Shown here: positions 5,604 to 12,820 of the stretch, in pieces
Layout of the letters: each line of letters begins with the position of its first letter
Position numbering within the stretch: the first letter of the stretch is position 1
Assembly: GCA_900544985.1 (NCBI GenBank)
Contig: UQXK01000040.1
Coordinates: forward strand, 1 to 15,468
DNA length: 15,468 bases
Source of the DNA: an uncultured Eubacteriales bacterium
GTDB taxonomy: Bacteria; Bacillota; Clostridia; Oscillospirales; CAG-272
Reading direction: 5' to 3'
The notes under the pieces: generated by a model
Told to the model about the DNA's origin: nothing
Seen by the model: the letters and a program-made list of their open reading frames with translations, nothing else
Databases searched by the model: none
Program-made: the position numbers and the translations under genes

Positions 5604-7832
5604 ATGAAAAAAATTCTATCTTTAATCATGGCGATTCTGATGATTGCGGCAATCGTAGCATGCGGAAAGAACGTCGATACCACGACAGTCCCCACATCTA
5701 CGACAGAAAGCACCGGTAATACAACAGAATCTTCATCATCTACGACAGAAAATAAAACAACATCAAGCGACAGTACCACTTCCTCCACGGGAACGACAGG
5801 CACCGTCGTAACCCCCTCATTCGATTTTGACCCCGAAAATATAGTTCTTTCTTTCGGCGCACTTTCGGATATACATTTAAACGGTTCCGAAGTAAGCGAG
5901 AAAAAGTTTAAAAACGCACTCGCACAGCTTCAAAAACAGGCGCAGAAAGACGATAAGGACGGAATCGACGCCATATCGATAGCGGGAGATATAGCGGACA
6001 CCGGAAAAAAGGTTGAAATAAGCTATCTCAAAAAATATTTCGAAGAATCCGGTCTTGACTGCGAGCTTTTGCTTACTCTCGGAAACCATGAGACATACGG
6101 AGAAAGACTGAAACTTCAAAATTTCATCGATATTCTCGGAGATGACTACTTCAAAGCCGATATAGACAAAACCGATATTTCGCACGGAAGCCGCCACTGC
6201 GTTGTAAACGGATATCACTTTATATACTTAGAGCCGTTTTCATACAGCGGATTGGTAATTTACGACGAAAAGACCATTGATTGGCTGGACAAAACATTAA
6301 AAGATCTGACAGACGAAAATCCCAATGCGTACATATTCATATTTACGCACCCGATGATATACCAGACCTGCTACGGCAGCGAGCTCGGTCCTACATGGTA
6401 TACAAAAGATCTTACCGAAACACTTCAAAAGTATCCGCAGGTAATGACTTTTTCGGGTCACCTTCACTTCCCGATAAACGATGAACGCTCTATAATGCAG
6501 ACGAAATTCACTTCTCTCGGATGCGGCTCTGTAAGATACCTTGCGATAGAAAGAGGCTTTACAAACGCAAACGGAACAGTTCCGTTCGACGCACATGACG
6601 TCTCTTCCGGACTTCTTGTTCAGGTAGATAAAAACGGAAATGTAAGAATAACAAGAATGAATTTCTCTGAAAATTCCACATTCAAAACACCGTGGGAGCT
6701 TCCCGCACCCAATAAAGAAGGAACGAATCTTACGGTATACACAACGGCGCGCGGAAACGATGAAAACAACAAAGCTCCCGTTATTTCCGGAGATGTAACG
6801 GTCGAATTAGGTGCGTCTGTCAACCTCACAAGCGCAACCCTAAAATTCACCGCCGGAACAGATGACGATTTCGTTCACCATTATATAGTAAAACTTATAA
6901 ATCAGGCAAACGGAAGCACAGTACAAAAACTTGTAATGCTCACGGACTTTTACAGATACTCCGATCTTGATAAAATGAGCAAAACGCTCTCCTATTCGTT
7001 GGGCACTGTTGCAAACAACACAAATTACAGAGTAGAGATAACAGCAGTGGACTCCTGGGACAAAGAGAGCAATACCCTTACATACGAATTCAAAACGGGC
7101 GACGCTCCCGATGTTCCTTCCGAGCTTCCCGCGCCGTATACGGAACTCGATTTTTCGGGCGGAACGCTCAAAGATTCCAACGACAAGCTCAATATAACGA
7201 TAACGGGCGCAAAGGTAGGAAAGACAACTCTTACTTTCGGCGGCAAAACAAAAGAAGTCGACGCACTCAATATCTCCGCAAAAGGACAGTATGCTGTTCT
7301 GAAATTCAAAGAATACAGCGCTTCGACGATAACAGAGTTTTATAACAGCGAAAAAGGATTCTCGGTAGAAGGACTTTATATAAACAGAAAGCCCTCCGGT
7401 TCACAGGGAATAATCTGCGGAACACAGGAAGGCGGTTTCGGTCTTGCCGCAGCGAGCGGAGCACCGTATCTCTATACGTATGTCGGAAACACAAATACAA
7501 ATGTTCAGACAACATATGTAGCATCAAATACAGAGCTTACACATATAGTAGGCACCATATATTATTCCGCGGCAGAAAATAAAACGTACAGCACGCTGTA
7601 TGTAAACGGTAAAAATATGGGTTCTCTTTCCGCTTCCGGAAAAATGAAAATAAGCGCAAGCACAAATGCCGCAAATGCATTTTGTCTCGGCGCCGATATA
7701 GACAAAGGCGGAACGGGTGCCGATTTCCAGTCCACCGACTTCTCGATAACGGCAGTAAAGATCTATTCGGAAGCCCTCAACTACAAGCAAGTCGAAACGG
7801 CATACAATAACGCCCTCTCACTCTTCAACTGA
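5604..7832 (+). CDS. Surface lipoprotein: calcineurin-like metallophosphoesterase with FN3-like and LamG-like C-terminal domains
   Basis: An intact 742-aa lipoprotein. Signal 1-19, lipobox AIVAC (Cys20), Ser/Thr-rich linker about 25-70. The phosphoesterase domain, about 78-375, has the full metal-ligand set: Asp89/His91 (DIHL), Asp129 (GDI), Asn161/His162 (GNHE), His249 (THPM), His286/His288 (GHLH). About 385-490 is fibronectin-III-like, and about 500-742 is a concanavalin A/LamG-like fold often used to bind sugars. The expected activity is hydrolysis of a phosphomono- or diester outside the cell; the substrate is unknown. AAAGGAG lies 5 nt before the ATG. It stands 151 bp after a frameshifted paralogue of the same architecture, with its own promoter (5543-5572) and terminator (7849-7879). 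Motif regions are almost identical between the two while linkers differ, consistent with tandem duplication. Domain calls for the phosphoesterase are firm; FN3 and LamG calls are by pattern. Confidence 0.88.
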   Translation: MKKILSLIMAILMIAAIVACGKNVDTTTVPTSTTESTGNTTESSSSTTENKTTSSDSTTSSTGTTGTVVTPSFDFDPENIVLSFGALSDIHLNGSEVSEKKFKNALAQLQKQAQKDDKDGIDAISIAGDIADTGKKVEISYLKKYFEESGLDCELLLTLGNHETYGERLKLQNFIDILGDDYFKADIDKTDISHGSRHCVVNGYHFIYLEPFSYSGLVIYDEKTIDWLDKTLKDLTDENPNAYIFIFTHPMIYQTCYGSELGPTWYTKDLTETLQKYPQVMTFSGHLHFPINDERSIMQTKFTSLGCGSVRYLAIERGFTNANGTVPFDAHDVSSGLLVQVDKNGNVRITRMNFSENSTFKTPWELPAPNKEGTNLTVYTTARGNDENNKAPVISGDVTVELGASVNLTSATLKFTAGTDDDFVHHYIVKLINQANGSTVQKLVMLTDFYRYSDLDKMSKTLSYSLGTVANNTNYRVEITAVDSWDKESNTLTYEFKTGDAPDVPSELPAPYTELDFSGGTLKDSNDKLNITITGAKVGKTTLTFGGKTKEVDALNISAKGQYAVLKFKEYSASTITEFYNSEKGFSVEGLYINRKPSGSQGIICGTQEGGFGLAAASGAPYLYTYVGNTNTNVQTTYVASNTELTHIVGTIYYSAAENKTYSTLYVNGKNMGSLSASGKMKISASTNAANAFCLGADIDKGGTGADFQSTDFSITAVKIYSEALNYKQVETAYNNALSLFN

Positions 7833-7848
7833 AAAGCAAATTTTTATC

Positions 7849-7879
7849 AAAATGTCCCCAAATTTTTGGGGACATTTTT
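7849..7879 (+). terminator. Rho-independent terminator after the second phosphoesterase
   Basis: AAAATGTCCCCAAA (7849-7862) pairs with TTTGGGGACATTTT (7865-7878), a 14-bp stem ending in T5. The A run on the left makes it usable on both strands. Confidence 0.88.
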
Positions 7880-7921
7880 CCGCAAACAGAAAATATAAAC
7901 TCAAACGGCATATGCAGTATA

Positions 7922-7973
7922 AAAAAAGAACGAAGATTCAAACCGTAAGGTTCAGAAAACTTCGTTCTTTTTT
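7922..7973 (-). terminator. Terminator of the cell-wall hydrolase gene (bidirectional)
   Basis: AAAAAAGAACGAAG (7922-7935) pairs with CTTCGTTCTTTTTT (7960-7973). The loop holds a small inner hairpin, AACC-GTAA-GGTT (7941-7952), with a GNRA-type tetraloop. It lies 48 nt beyond the stop of the minus-strand gene at 8022. Confidence 0.8.
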
Positions 7974-8021
7974 ATACCAAAATTCAAATGCGGGTTTTAG
8001 ACTTTTTAAGTCTGCATCTTA

Positions 8022-8855
8022 TCAATAATAAAAATCGTGACCGCCGATGTTAAAAGCAAATTCCCTGTTTTCGGATATCCAGGAGCTCGTAGCAAGCTTC
8101 GGATTCATAAAATAGAGCACATCTTCATTGAGAGAAAAACCTTCAAGACATATTTTTGCCGCGATGACGCTGTCCTCTCTCGGGGTGTTGTATATGCTTC
8201 CGCTCGCGGCGGGAGTAAACTGAACACCGAATTTTTTGTCAAATATAACTCCGTAAATCGTAGACGGGTATTCAGAACTTCTCACTCTGTTCTGTATGAC
8301 ATTTCCGACGGCGATCTTTCCCATAAACGGCTCTATTCCGCTTTCCGCCTCTATAATTCTGGAAAGCCAGTAAAGATCGTTTTTGTCATAATACTCTTCT
8401 CCGGATGTCGGAGCGCGATTATAATCTTTTATTCTTACGCTGTAATTATTTCCGTTCCATTCGACGTCGCTCGCAAAAGCCGAGGCGATAAGTCTTACGG
8501 GAACATAGAGTCTGTCATCTATATTCTTGATCGGCTGTGTAGAGGCAAAATAACGTCCGTTCGCAATTATGTATGTTTTCCCCGTTGTGACGTATATTTT
8601 GATTCCCCTTGCTTTTATCTTTGCCGTGTTTGTCCGCCCGTCCCAGCTTATATCGTCGGCTCCGAAAAGCTCGCATACCGCGCGAAGCGGAACATATGTT
8701 GTGTCGTTTATTATCCTCGGTGTGTCCGTCGTTTGCAGTTTTTCGCCGTTTATGTATACATCGACCTTTACAATGCCTTTCTCGGCGGCGCTCAAAGGAA
8801 TCGTAAACATAAAAGCTGCAACAATTACAATAATCAATGATATTATTCTCTTCAT
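8022..8855 (-). CDS. Secreted cell-wall hydrolase, SleB/CwlJ (Hydrolase_2) type with copper-amine-oxidase N domain
   Basis: A 277-aa secreted protein. The signal peptide (about 1-23, cleavage after LSA) lacks a lipobox. Residues about 30-143 form a copper-amine-oxidase N-type domain in two halves, with TYVPLRAVCELFGA at 53-66 and LYVPVRLIASAFASDV at 116-131; in clostridial surface proteins such domains act as wall-binding stalks. From about 158 to the end is a Hydrolase_2 domain: the segment at 167-189 has the family's EAxxGxEP-G-IAVG-V pattern, with Glu169 in the position of the SleB catalytic Glu. Members cleave the glycan backbone of peptidoglycan, SleB as a lytic transglycosylase active on spore cortex. 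Whether this one acts in germination or in vegetative wall turnover is not shown by context, as no ypeB partner is present. AGAGGT lies upstream of the start, and a promoter at 8907-8936. Confidence 0.88.
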   Translation of the reverse strand: MKRIISLIIVIVAAFMFTIPLSAAEKGIVKVDVYINGEKLQTTDTPRIINDTTYVPLRAVCELFGADDISWDGRTNTAKIKARGIKIYVTTGKTYIIANGRYFASTQPIKNIDDRLYVPVRLIASAFASDVEWNGNNYSVRIKDYNRAPTSGEEYYDKNDLYWLSRIIEAESGIEPFMGKIAVGNVIQNRVRSSEYPSTIYGVIFDKKFGVQFTPAASGSIYNTPREDSVIAAKICLEGFSLNEDVLYFMNPKLATSSWISENREFAFNIGGHDFYY

Positions 8856-8906
8856 CGTTCACCTCTTGTCTTTTTATTTCGGAAAACTTATCTTGTTTCC
8901 GTAATA

Positions 8907-8936
8907 ATTTTAACATGAGGAAACTTAAAACTTCAA
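8907..8936 (-). promoter_or_regulatory. Candidate sigma-A promoter of the cell-wall hydrolase gene
   Basis: Minus strand: TTGAAG (8936-8931), 18-nt spacer, TAAAAT (8912-8907) preceded by TGT (extended -10). A sigma-A-type promoter rather than a sporulation-sigma one would argue for vegetative expression. Confidence 0.5.
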
Positions 8937-8971
8937 CACACAATATATGGCATCAAACAAAAGGGGCGTTT

Positions 8972-9538
8972 TCAAAAGCAGAGATCACACTTTTTTTCGA
9001 TTTCTCCGACCTCGAAATATCTTTTTTCAAGAGGCAGCCACTTTTTTATAAACATATCGTATATTTCCGCGCTGCTTCTCTTTTTAAGACGTTCGAGCTG
9101 TTCTTTTTCGCTCACGGAAAGCATTATTTTGATATTATACTTCTGTATGAAATAAGGAGACAGGCTGTATACCCCCTCTACTATGATAAGCTTTGAGGGA
9201 ACAATCTCCACTTTTTTCGAAATTTTTTCCAAATGGCAATCGTATTTTCCGTAGGAGAATTTTTCGCATTTTCCCAGATGCGGCAACACTTCTTCGATAA
9301 ATCTTTCCCTGTCTGTATTGCCGTCAAATTCAGAAAGTCTTTCCAAGCTTCTCTTTTCGGGCGGCAAAAAGAAATCGTCCATATGTACGACCCCTGCGGA
9401 ATATTTCTCCGCAAGGAAAGAGGAAAGCGTTGTTTTGCCCGACGCCGCACCGCCGTCTATCGCAAGCACGGTCTGCTCCCTTTTCGGAAGCTCACAATCT
9501 ATTAAAGAAAAAAGTTTATTATAATAGGAAAAGTCCAT
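8972..9538 (-). CDS. Uridine kinase-like P-loop nucleoside/phosphoribulokinase family protein
   Basis: A 188-aa cytoplasmic kinase of the uridine kinase/phosphoribulokinase superfamily. Walker A is GGAASGKTT (29-37); HMDDFFLPPE (52-61) is the family's substrate-site segment, where Asp takes part in catalysis; IIVEGVYSL (118-126) is the Walker B-like strand with the conserved EG; RLKKRS (154-159) is the lid-type Arg/Lys cluster. Family members phosphorylate uridine, cytidine or related small hydroxyl substrates with ATP. At 188 residues it is shorter than bacterial Udk (about 210), so the substrate is left open. GGAG lies 9 nt before ATG 9538. It is co-oriented with the hydrolase gene 116 bp downstream, with no terminator visible between them. 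Promoter candidate at 9604-9632, divergent from the tRNA. Confidence 0.82.
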   Translation of the reverse strand: MDFSYYNKLFSLIDCELPKREQTVLAIDGGAASGKTTLSSFLAEKYSAGVVHMDDFFLPPEKRSLERLSEFDGNTDRERFIEEVLPHLGKCEKFSYGKYDCHLEKISKKVEIVPSKLIIVEGVYSLSPYFIQKYNIKIMLSVSEKEQLERLKKRSSAEIYDMFIKKWLPLEKRYFEVGEIEKKCDLCF

Positions 9539-9603
9539 GTCGCACGCTCCGCATAATCCGCAACGAAATTTTTCGGTCGCGAAAATTCGATATTTTCATT
9601 AAA

Positions 9604-9632
9604 AGATTACCCTAAAAATAAAGAAAAGTCAA
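9604..9632 (-). promoter_or_regulatory. Candidate sigma-A promoter of the kinase gene
   Basis: Minus strand: TTGACT (9632-9627), 17-nt spacer, TAATCT (9609-9604). It implies a leader of about 60 nt and lies back to back with the tRNA promoter at 9662-9690. Confidence 0.45.
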
Positions 9633-9661
9633 CAATAAAGCATATAACAGAAAAATTACAC

Positions 9662-9690
9662 TTGCTTTTTTTAAAAAAGCATTGTATAAT
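9662..9690 (+). promoter_or_regulatory. Promoter of tRNA-Leu
   Basis: TTGCTT (9662-9667), 17-nt spacer, TATAAT (9685-9690), perfect -10. The predicted start is about 6 nt before the tRNA 5' end at 9703. Confidence 0.75.
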
Positions 9691-9702
9691 ATATTTGTTT
9701 TC

Positions 9703-9789
9703 GCCGGTGTGATGGAATTGGCAGACGTGCTGGACTCAAAATCCAGTGGTAGCGATACCATGCGGGTTCGACCCCCGCCACCGGCACCA
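9703..9789 (+). tRNA. tRNA-Leu, anticodon CAA (reads UUG)
   Basis: Acceptor stem GCCGGTG (9703-9709) pairs with CACCGGC (9779-9785); discriminator A at 9786 and encoded CCA at 9787-9789. Anticodon stem CTGGA/TCCAG (9730-9734/9742-9746) with loop CTCAAAA and anticodon CAA at 9737-9739. The long variable arm (TGGTAGCGATACCA, 9747-9760) marks a class II tRNA and fits leucine. The T arm has stem GCGGG/CCCGC and a TTCGACC loop. It stands alone, with its own promoter and terminator. Confidence 0.97.
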
Positions 9790-9794
9790 TTAAG

Positions 9795-9840
9795 ACACAC
9801 GCCAAAGGGGCATACAAAACTCCTTTGGCGTGTGTTATTT
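9795..9840 (+). terminator. Rho-independent terminator of tRNA-Leu
   Basis: ACACACGCCAAAGG (9795-9808) pairs with CCTTTGGCGTGTGT (9822-9835), followed by TATTTTTAT. The minus-strand gene ending at 9848 faces it, but that side lacks a good U tract. Confidence 0.85.
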
Positions 9841-9847
9841 TTATTCT

Positions 9848-10411
9848 CTATTTTTTATAAAACGGACACTTATCACGTAAACATTGCTTGTTTGACGAAG
9901 AGAATTCACACTCGATTTCATTCTGCTCCATCTCTACCCCGTATTTTTCTTTGACAAATTTTACGGCATGTGTCAAAGATAGAAAAGCATTTCTCTTACA
10001 GCAACGCGCTCCGCCTATTTTACTCATCTCGGTTAATACACCTGATGTGTATTCCATGTTGTGTTTATAAAATTCATCTGTACTCAGCGGACCTGTACCG
10101 TGAATAATCGACAGGGCTGCCCCCACAGATGCCAGAGATCCGCATATTCCCCAATGACCGCACATAGCTCCCGGCATTTTTATTGTACGTTTTGCCAATT
10201 CGTCCAAACAAAAATCTATATCTATACTTCCGCAGGCGTTATTATATGCGACCAAAAAAGCGGCACCGTCAAGAAAATGATGTTCCGGTCCATGAATATT
10301 TATAAAGTCTTTATGCATTATCTCGCGCACAATAATTATCGGATTTTTAGATTCGCTTTTTACTACTTCTTCTTTAATAAGTTGATATTTATTTTCCAAC
10401 GTATAATCCAT
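9848..10411 (-). CDS. DUF5714 family cysteine-rich protein
   Basis: A 187-aa soluble protein matching my memory of DUF5714: HGPEHHFLDGAAFLVAY (40-56), a GAMCGHWGICGSLASVGAA-like segment (81-99), TGPLS (106-110) and GGARCCKR (133-140). The function of the family is unknown to me. Conserved Cys residues (84, 90, 137, 138) and a C-terminal set (168, 177, 182, in a C-x8-C-x4-C spacing) suggest metal or thiol chemistry. The gene starts 23 nt inside the end of the arsR-type gene, with AAGGAGG well placed before the ATG, so the two form a translationally coupled operon. Regulation by that repressor through the operator at 10721-10757 is inferred. Since the regulator carries an arsenite-type CxC motif, a role in response to thiophilic metal(loid)s or reactive thiol ligands is a reasonable guess, no more. 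Confidence 0.8.
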   Translation of the reverse strand: MDYTLENKYQLIKEEVVKSESKNPIIIVREIMHKDFINIHGPEHHFLDGAAFLVAYNNACGSIDIDFCLDELAKRTIKMPGAMCGHWGICGSLASVGAALSIIHGTGPLSTDEFYKHNMEYTSGVLTEMSKIGGARCCKRNAFLSLTHAVKFVKEKYGVEMEQNEIECEFSSSNKQCLRDKCPFYKK

Positions 10412-10700
10412 TTCTATCCTCCTTTTCGTTACGGCATTTCGTATTGCCCAAATAATCGATCAACTCGTTCAGTTTTTCGCAATTTATGGAATAATAGCTC
10501 CATTTCCATTCTTTTTCGGCGATAACTATCCCACATTCGCAAAGCACCTTCATGTGATGAGATAAGGTCGGTTGTGTAATATTCAAACTTTCAAGGATTT
10601 TACAACCACATAGTTTTCCTTCTCGCAAAATCCCGAAAATTTTCATTCGAGTTTCATCACTCAACGCTTTTAGTATTACAATGCATTCCGATGTATCCAT
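10389..10700 (-). CDS. ArsR/SmtB family transcriptional repressor with CxC sensor motif
   Basis: A 103-aa winged-helix repressor. I take ATG 10700, since GAGGTG lies 4 nt upstream; the ATG at 10718 has no such site. Signature segments: ALSDETRMKIFGIL (12-25), the recognition helix ITQPTLSHHMKVL (41-53) and the wing about 62-72 (EKEWKWSYYSI). LCGC (Cys31/Cys33) sits where arsenite-sensing ArsR has its ELCVC motif, and Cys54/Cys56 add a second CxC, so a thiophilic ligand such as As(III) is plausible. A consensus promoter overlapped by an inverted repeat lies directly upstream, the usual autoregulatory layout. The only partner in the operon is a DUF5714 gene, overlapping by 23 nt; no arsenite pump or reductase is present. 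Family call is firm, ligand is inference. Confidence 0.9.
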   Translation of the reverse strand: MDTSECIVILKALSDETRMKIFGILREGKLCGCKILESLNITQPTLSHHMKVLCECGIVIAEKEWKWSYYSINCEKLNELIDYLGNTKCRNEKEDRNGLYVGK

Positions 10701-10720
10701 AACGCACCTCACATTCATGT

Positions 10721-10757
10721 ATATCTATATTATAAGTATCACATAGATATTTGTCAA
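10721..10757 (-). promoter_or_regulatory. Consensus promoter with overlapping palindromic operator of the ArsR-DUF5714 operon
   Basis: Minus strand: TTGACA (10757-10752), 17-nt spacer, TATAAT (10734-10729), both perfect. ATATCTAT (10721-10728) and ATAGATAT (10743-10750) form an inverted repeat with 14-nt centre that spans the -10. ArsR-family repressors typically bind AT-rich dyads in this position, so the repressor encoded next door probably shuts off its own promoter here. Confidence 0.75.
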
Positions 10758-11009
10758 TATAAATAATAAAAATTTTATAATTCCCACCTGTTATTTACGG
10801 ACACTCCATCAATAAATTTGTTTTACTGATATTCAAACCCGTTTTTATATGTTTTATCAAACTGTTTTTTATTCATCACAAACAAAAAACACTTATTCAA
10901 GTAAGCATACCAATTTTTCTTTTTCTGTGATAAAATATAAATATAAGATTGTACTTACAAAAAATCGTAATTATTTTTACCGCCAAAATTTTCAGAATGA
11001 GGAGCCACT

Positions 11010-11504
11010 ATGGATACGAAAACATTACTTACCGAAAATGAAGTTATTCAAGGGGTGGAAAATTTTCTTAGAGAAAAAGGCATCACCGAACAAAAAAGGC
11101 TGATAAATAAATCCGATGCTCTGAAAAAAGAACATGGTGTAGATTTGACAATAAAGCTCGAAAATAAACTCAAACGTGGAAATAAGTATTTCATTGAAGC
11201 AAAGGGAAACAAAAGAGCGGACGGGACCGAAATGCACTCCGCATTTAACACAAATTTCCGTTGGGCAATATCTCAAATTATTTTGCGGATAAATGTAGAT
11301 TCCAGAAACAACAATTATATTTACGGTATAGCGGTGCCAAAATCAGAGATTGAAAAATGTATTGAACTTATTAAAGATAATTGGGCGTTAAAACATCTGA
11401 AAATCCGTTTATACGGCGCTTTTTATAACGGAGAATATCTGACTGCCACGGAATATCATCCACAAAAAATTTACAGTAAAAAAGTTTATACCAAAAAACG
11501 ATGA
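11010..11504 (+). CDS. Stand-alone PD-(D/E)XK-like nuclease domain protein (putative)
   Basis: A 164-aa cytoplasmic protein with no signal or membrane segment. HGVDLTIKL (42-50) and KYFIEAKGN (59-67) give the pattern Asp45...Glu63-x-Lys65, the catalytic core of restriction-endonuclease-fold nucleases; an N-terminal helix with Glu9/Glu17 and a later RWAISQIILR helix (84-93, Gln89) also fit that fold. It begins with LTENEVIQGVENFL, as many such single-domain proteins do. No methyltransferase, specificity or helicase subunit is nearby, so it is not part of a recognisable restriction system. GAGGAG lies 5 nt before the ATG; a weak extended -10 (TGATAAAAT, 10928-10936) lies upstream. A terminator is not evident in the 110-bp gap before the nucleotidyltransferase gene. 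The fold call is by motif only. Confidence 0.6.
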   Translation: MDTKTLLTENEVIQGVENFLREKGITEQKRLINKSDALKKEHGVDLTIKLENKLKRGNKYFIEAKGNKRADGTEMHSAFNTNFRWAISQIILRINVDSRNNNYIYGIAVPKSEIEKCIELIKDNWALKHLKIRLYGAFYNGEYLTATEYHPQKIYSKKVYTKKR

Positions 11505-11614
11505 ATAAAAACTACTGTTTTTCCCGAAACACATTAAGTACTTCATATCATACAATTCATATAATTTTCAATCTAAATATTTTTTCATATGATTTTAAAT
11601 AAAAAGGAGCGTTT

Positions 11615-12268
11615 ATGATAGATATAAAAAACTGGACAAGCGAATTTACAAAAAATGCAAAAAACATTTTTGGCAAAAGAATATATTTTATCGGTATTCA
11701 GGGAAGTTACGCCAGAAACGAAGCAAATGAAAAAAGCGATATTGACATTGTCCTGATTCTCGATAAAATAGATATGGGAGATCTTGAAAAATATAAAGGC
11801 TTGCTCGACACGCTTCCGAACAGAGAGCTTTCATGCGGATTTGTTTCCGGCAAAGACGAGCTTTTGAATTGGGAACAGTCAGACCTCTTTCAATTTTATT
11901 ATGACACAACTCCCATAATAGGAACTCTCGATTTCATACTTTCAAAAATAGACAAGCAAGACGTAAAGCGCGCAATAAAAATCGGCAAATGCAATATTTA
12001 TCACGCGTGCGCACACAACTTTATACATGAACAAAGCGACGAAATACTTCGTTCTCTTTATAAATCCGCAACTTTCGTGATACAGGCGATATACTTTTAC
12101 AATAACGGAAAATATGTACGATCAAAAAACGAATTGCTCCCTCTATTAAACGGTCCGGAAAAAGAAATACTCGAAACCGCCGTAAAGTTAAAAAACGGAG
12201 CAAATACAAACTTTGAAGAAATGACGGAAAAATTATTCAACTGGGCAAAAAACGTGGACAAAATATAA
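11615..12268 (+). CDS. Nucleotidyltransferase domain protein
   Basis: A 217-aa soluble protein of the polymerase-beta-type nucleotidyltransferase superfamily. The signature is complete: GSYARNE (30-36) followed by SDIDIVLIL (41-49), so Gly30-Ser31 and the metal-binding Asp42/Asp44. The second half (about 110-217) is helical, with a YHACAHNFIHEQ segment and a KSATFVIQAIYFYNNGKYV helix, resembling the C-terminal four-helix (HEPN/KNTase-C-like) domain that follows this fold in aminoglycoside nucleotidyltransferases and small NTases. The transferred nucleotide and acceptor are not deducible. AAAAGGAG precedes the ATG; TATAAT at 11560-11565 is a possible -10 with no clear -35. Two acetyltransferase genes follow at 31 and 35 bp, so the three probably form one transcript of small-molecule-modifying enzymes. 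Confidence 0.82.
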   Translation: MIDIKNWTSEFTKNAKNIFGKRIYFIGIQGSYARNEANEKSDIDIVLILDKIDMGDLEKYKGLLDTLPNRELSCGFVSGKDELLNWEQSDLFQFYYDTTPIIGTLDFILSKIDKQDVKRAIKIGKCNIYHACAHNFIHEQSDEILRSLYKSATFVIQAIYFYNNGKYVRSKNELLPLLNGPEKEILETAVKLKNGANTNFEEMTEKLFNWAKNVDKI

Positions 12269-12299
12269 CCCCTGCATAATTTCGCAAAGGACTTACAAA

Positions 12300-12785
12300 A
12301 TGATAATCAGAAAAATCTGCACAGACGACATTCCCTTCTGCTGTGAAATCTACAATTACTACATAGAAAATACAACATTCACCTTTGAGGAAAATCTTCT
12401 TTCAAAAGAGGATTTCGAAAGCCGCGTAAAAAGAATAACGGAGAATTTTCCTTATATTGTAGCAGAACATGACGGCAAAATTATAGGCTACGCATACCTT
12501 GACCATTACAGCGAAAGATCCGCTTACAGATTTACGGCGGATGTTTCCATATATGTGGACAAAGATTTTCATTCGCTCGGTGCGGGAAGAAGCTTAATAG
12601 AGGCGCTCGAAGGGGAAGCGCGTAAAATCGGAATAAAAAATTTGATATCGATAATAACCGAAGAAAACAAAAACAGCATGAATTTCCACAGAAAAAACGG
12701 ATATTATGAAAAAGGGCACCTTGAAAAAGTGGGATTCAAGTTCGGGAAATGGCTCGATGTTGTCATAATGCAAAAAAAGATTTGA
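12300..12785 (+). CDS. GNAT N-acetyltransferase, phosphinothricin acetyltransferase-like
   Basis: A 161-aa cytoplasmic acetyltransferase. The order of motifs follows the Pat/Bar/YwnH subfamily: IYNYYIENTTFTFEEN (17-32), YIVAEHDGKIIGYAYLDHY (52-70), RSAYRFTADVSIYVD (73-87), the acetyl-CoA loop region HSLGAGRSL (91-99) and, near the end, VGFKFGKWLDVVIMQ (144-158), which is typical of this subfamily. It would transfer acetyl from acetyl-CoA to an amine such as phosphinothricin, methionine sulfoximine or a related amino-acid analogue. AAAGGA lies 8 nt before the ATG. It sits between the nucleotidyltransferase gene and another GNAT gene. Family firm, substrate inferred from resemblance. Confidence 0.88.
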   Translation: MIIRKICTDDIPFCCEIYNYYIENTTFTFEENLLSKEDFESRVKRITENFPYIVAEHDGKIIGYAYLDHYSERSAYRFTADVSIYVDKDFHSLGAGRSLIEALEGEARKIGIKNLISIITEENKNSMNFHRKNGYYEKGHLEKVGFKFGKWLDVVIMQKKI

Positions 12786-12820
12786 TATAAAGAAAACGCT
12801 GTCTTCGAAAGGAAATATTT

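Noticed and set aside
8037..8840. Plus-strand reading frame of 267 codons opposite the cell-wall hydrolase
   Set aside because: Exact antisense of a gene with signal peptide and two recognisable domains; Cys/Tyr/Arg-rich translation without family resemblance.
10849..11103. Reading frame of 84 codons before the nuclease-like gene
   Set aside because: It runs through AT-rich promoter-like sequence into the nuclease gene in another frame, with no ribosome binding site.
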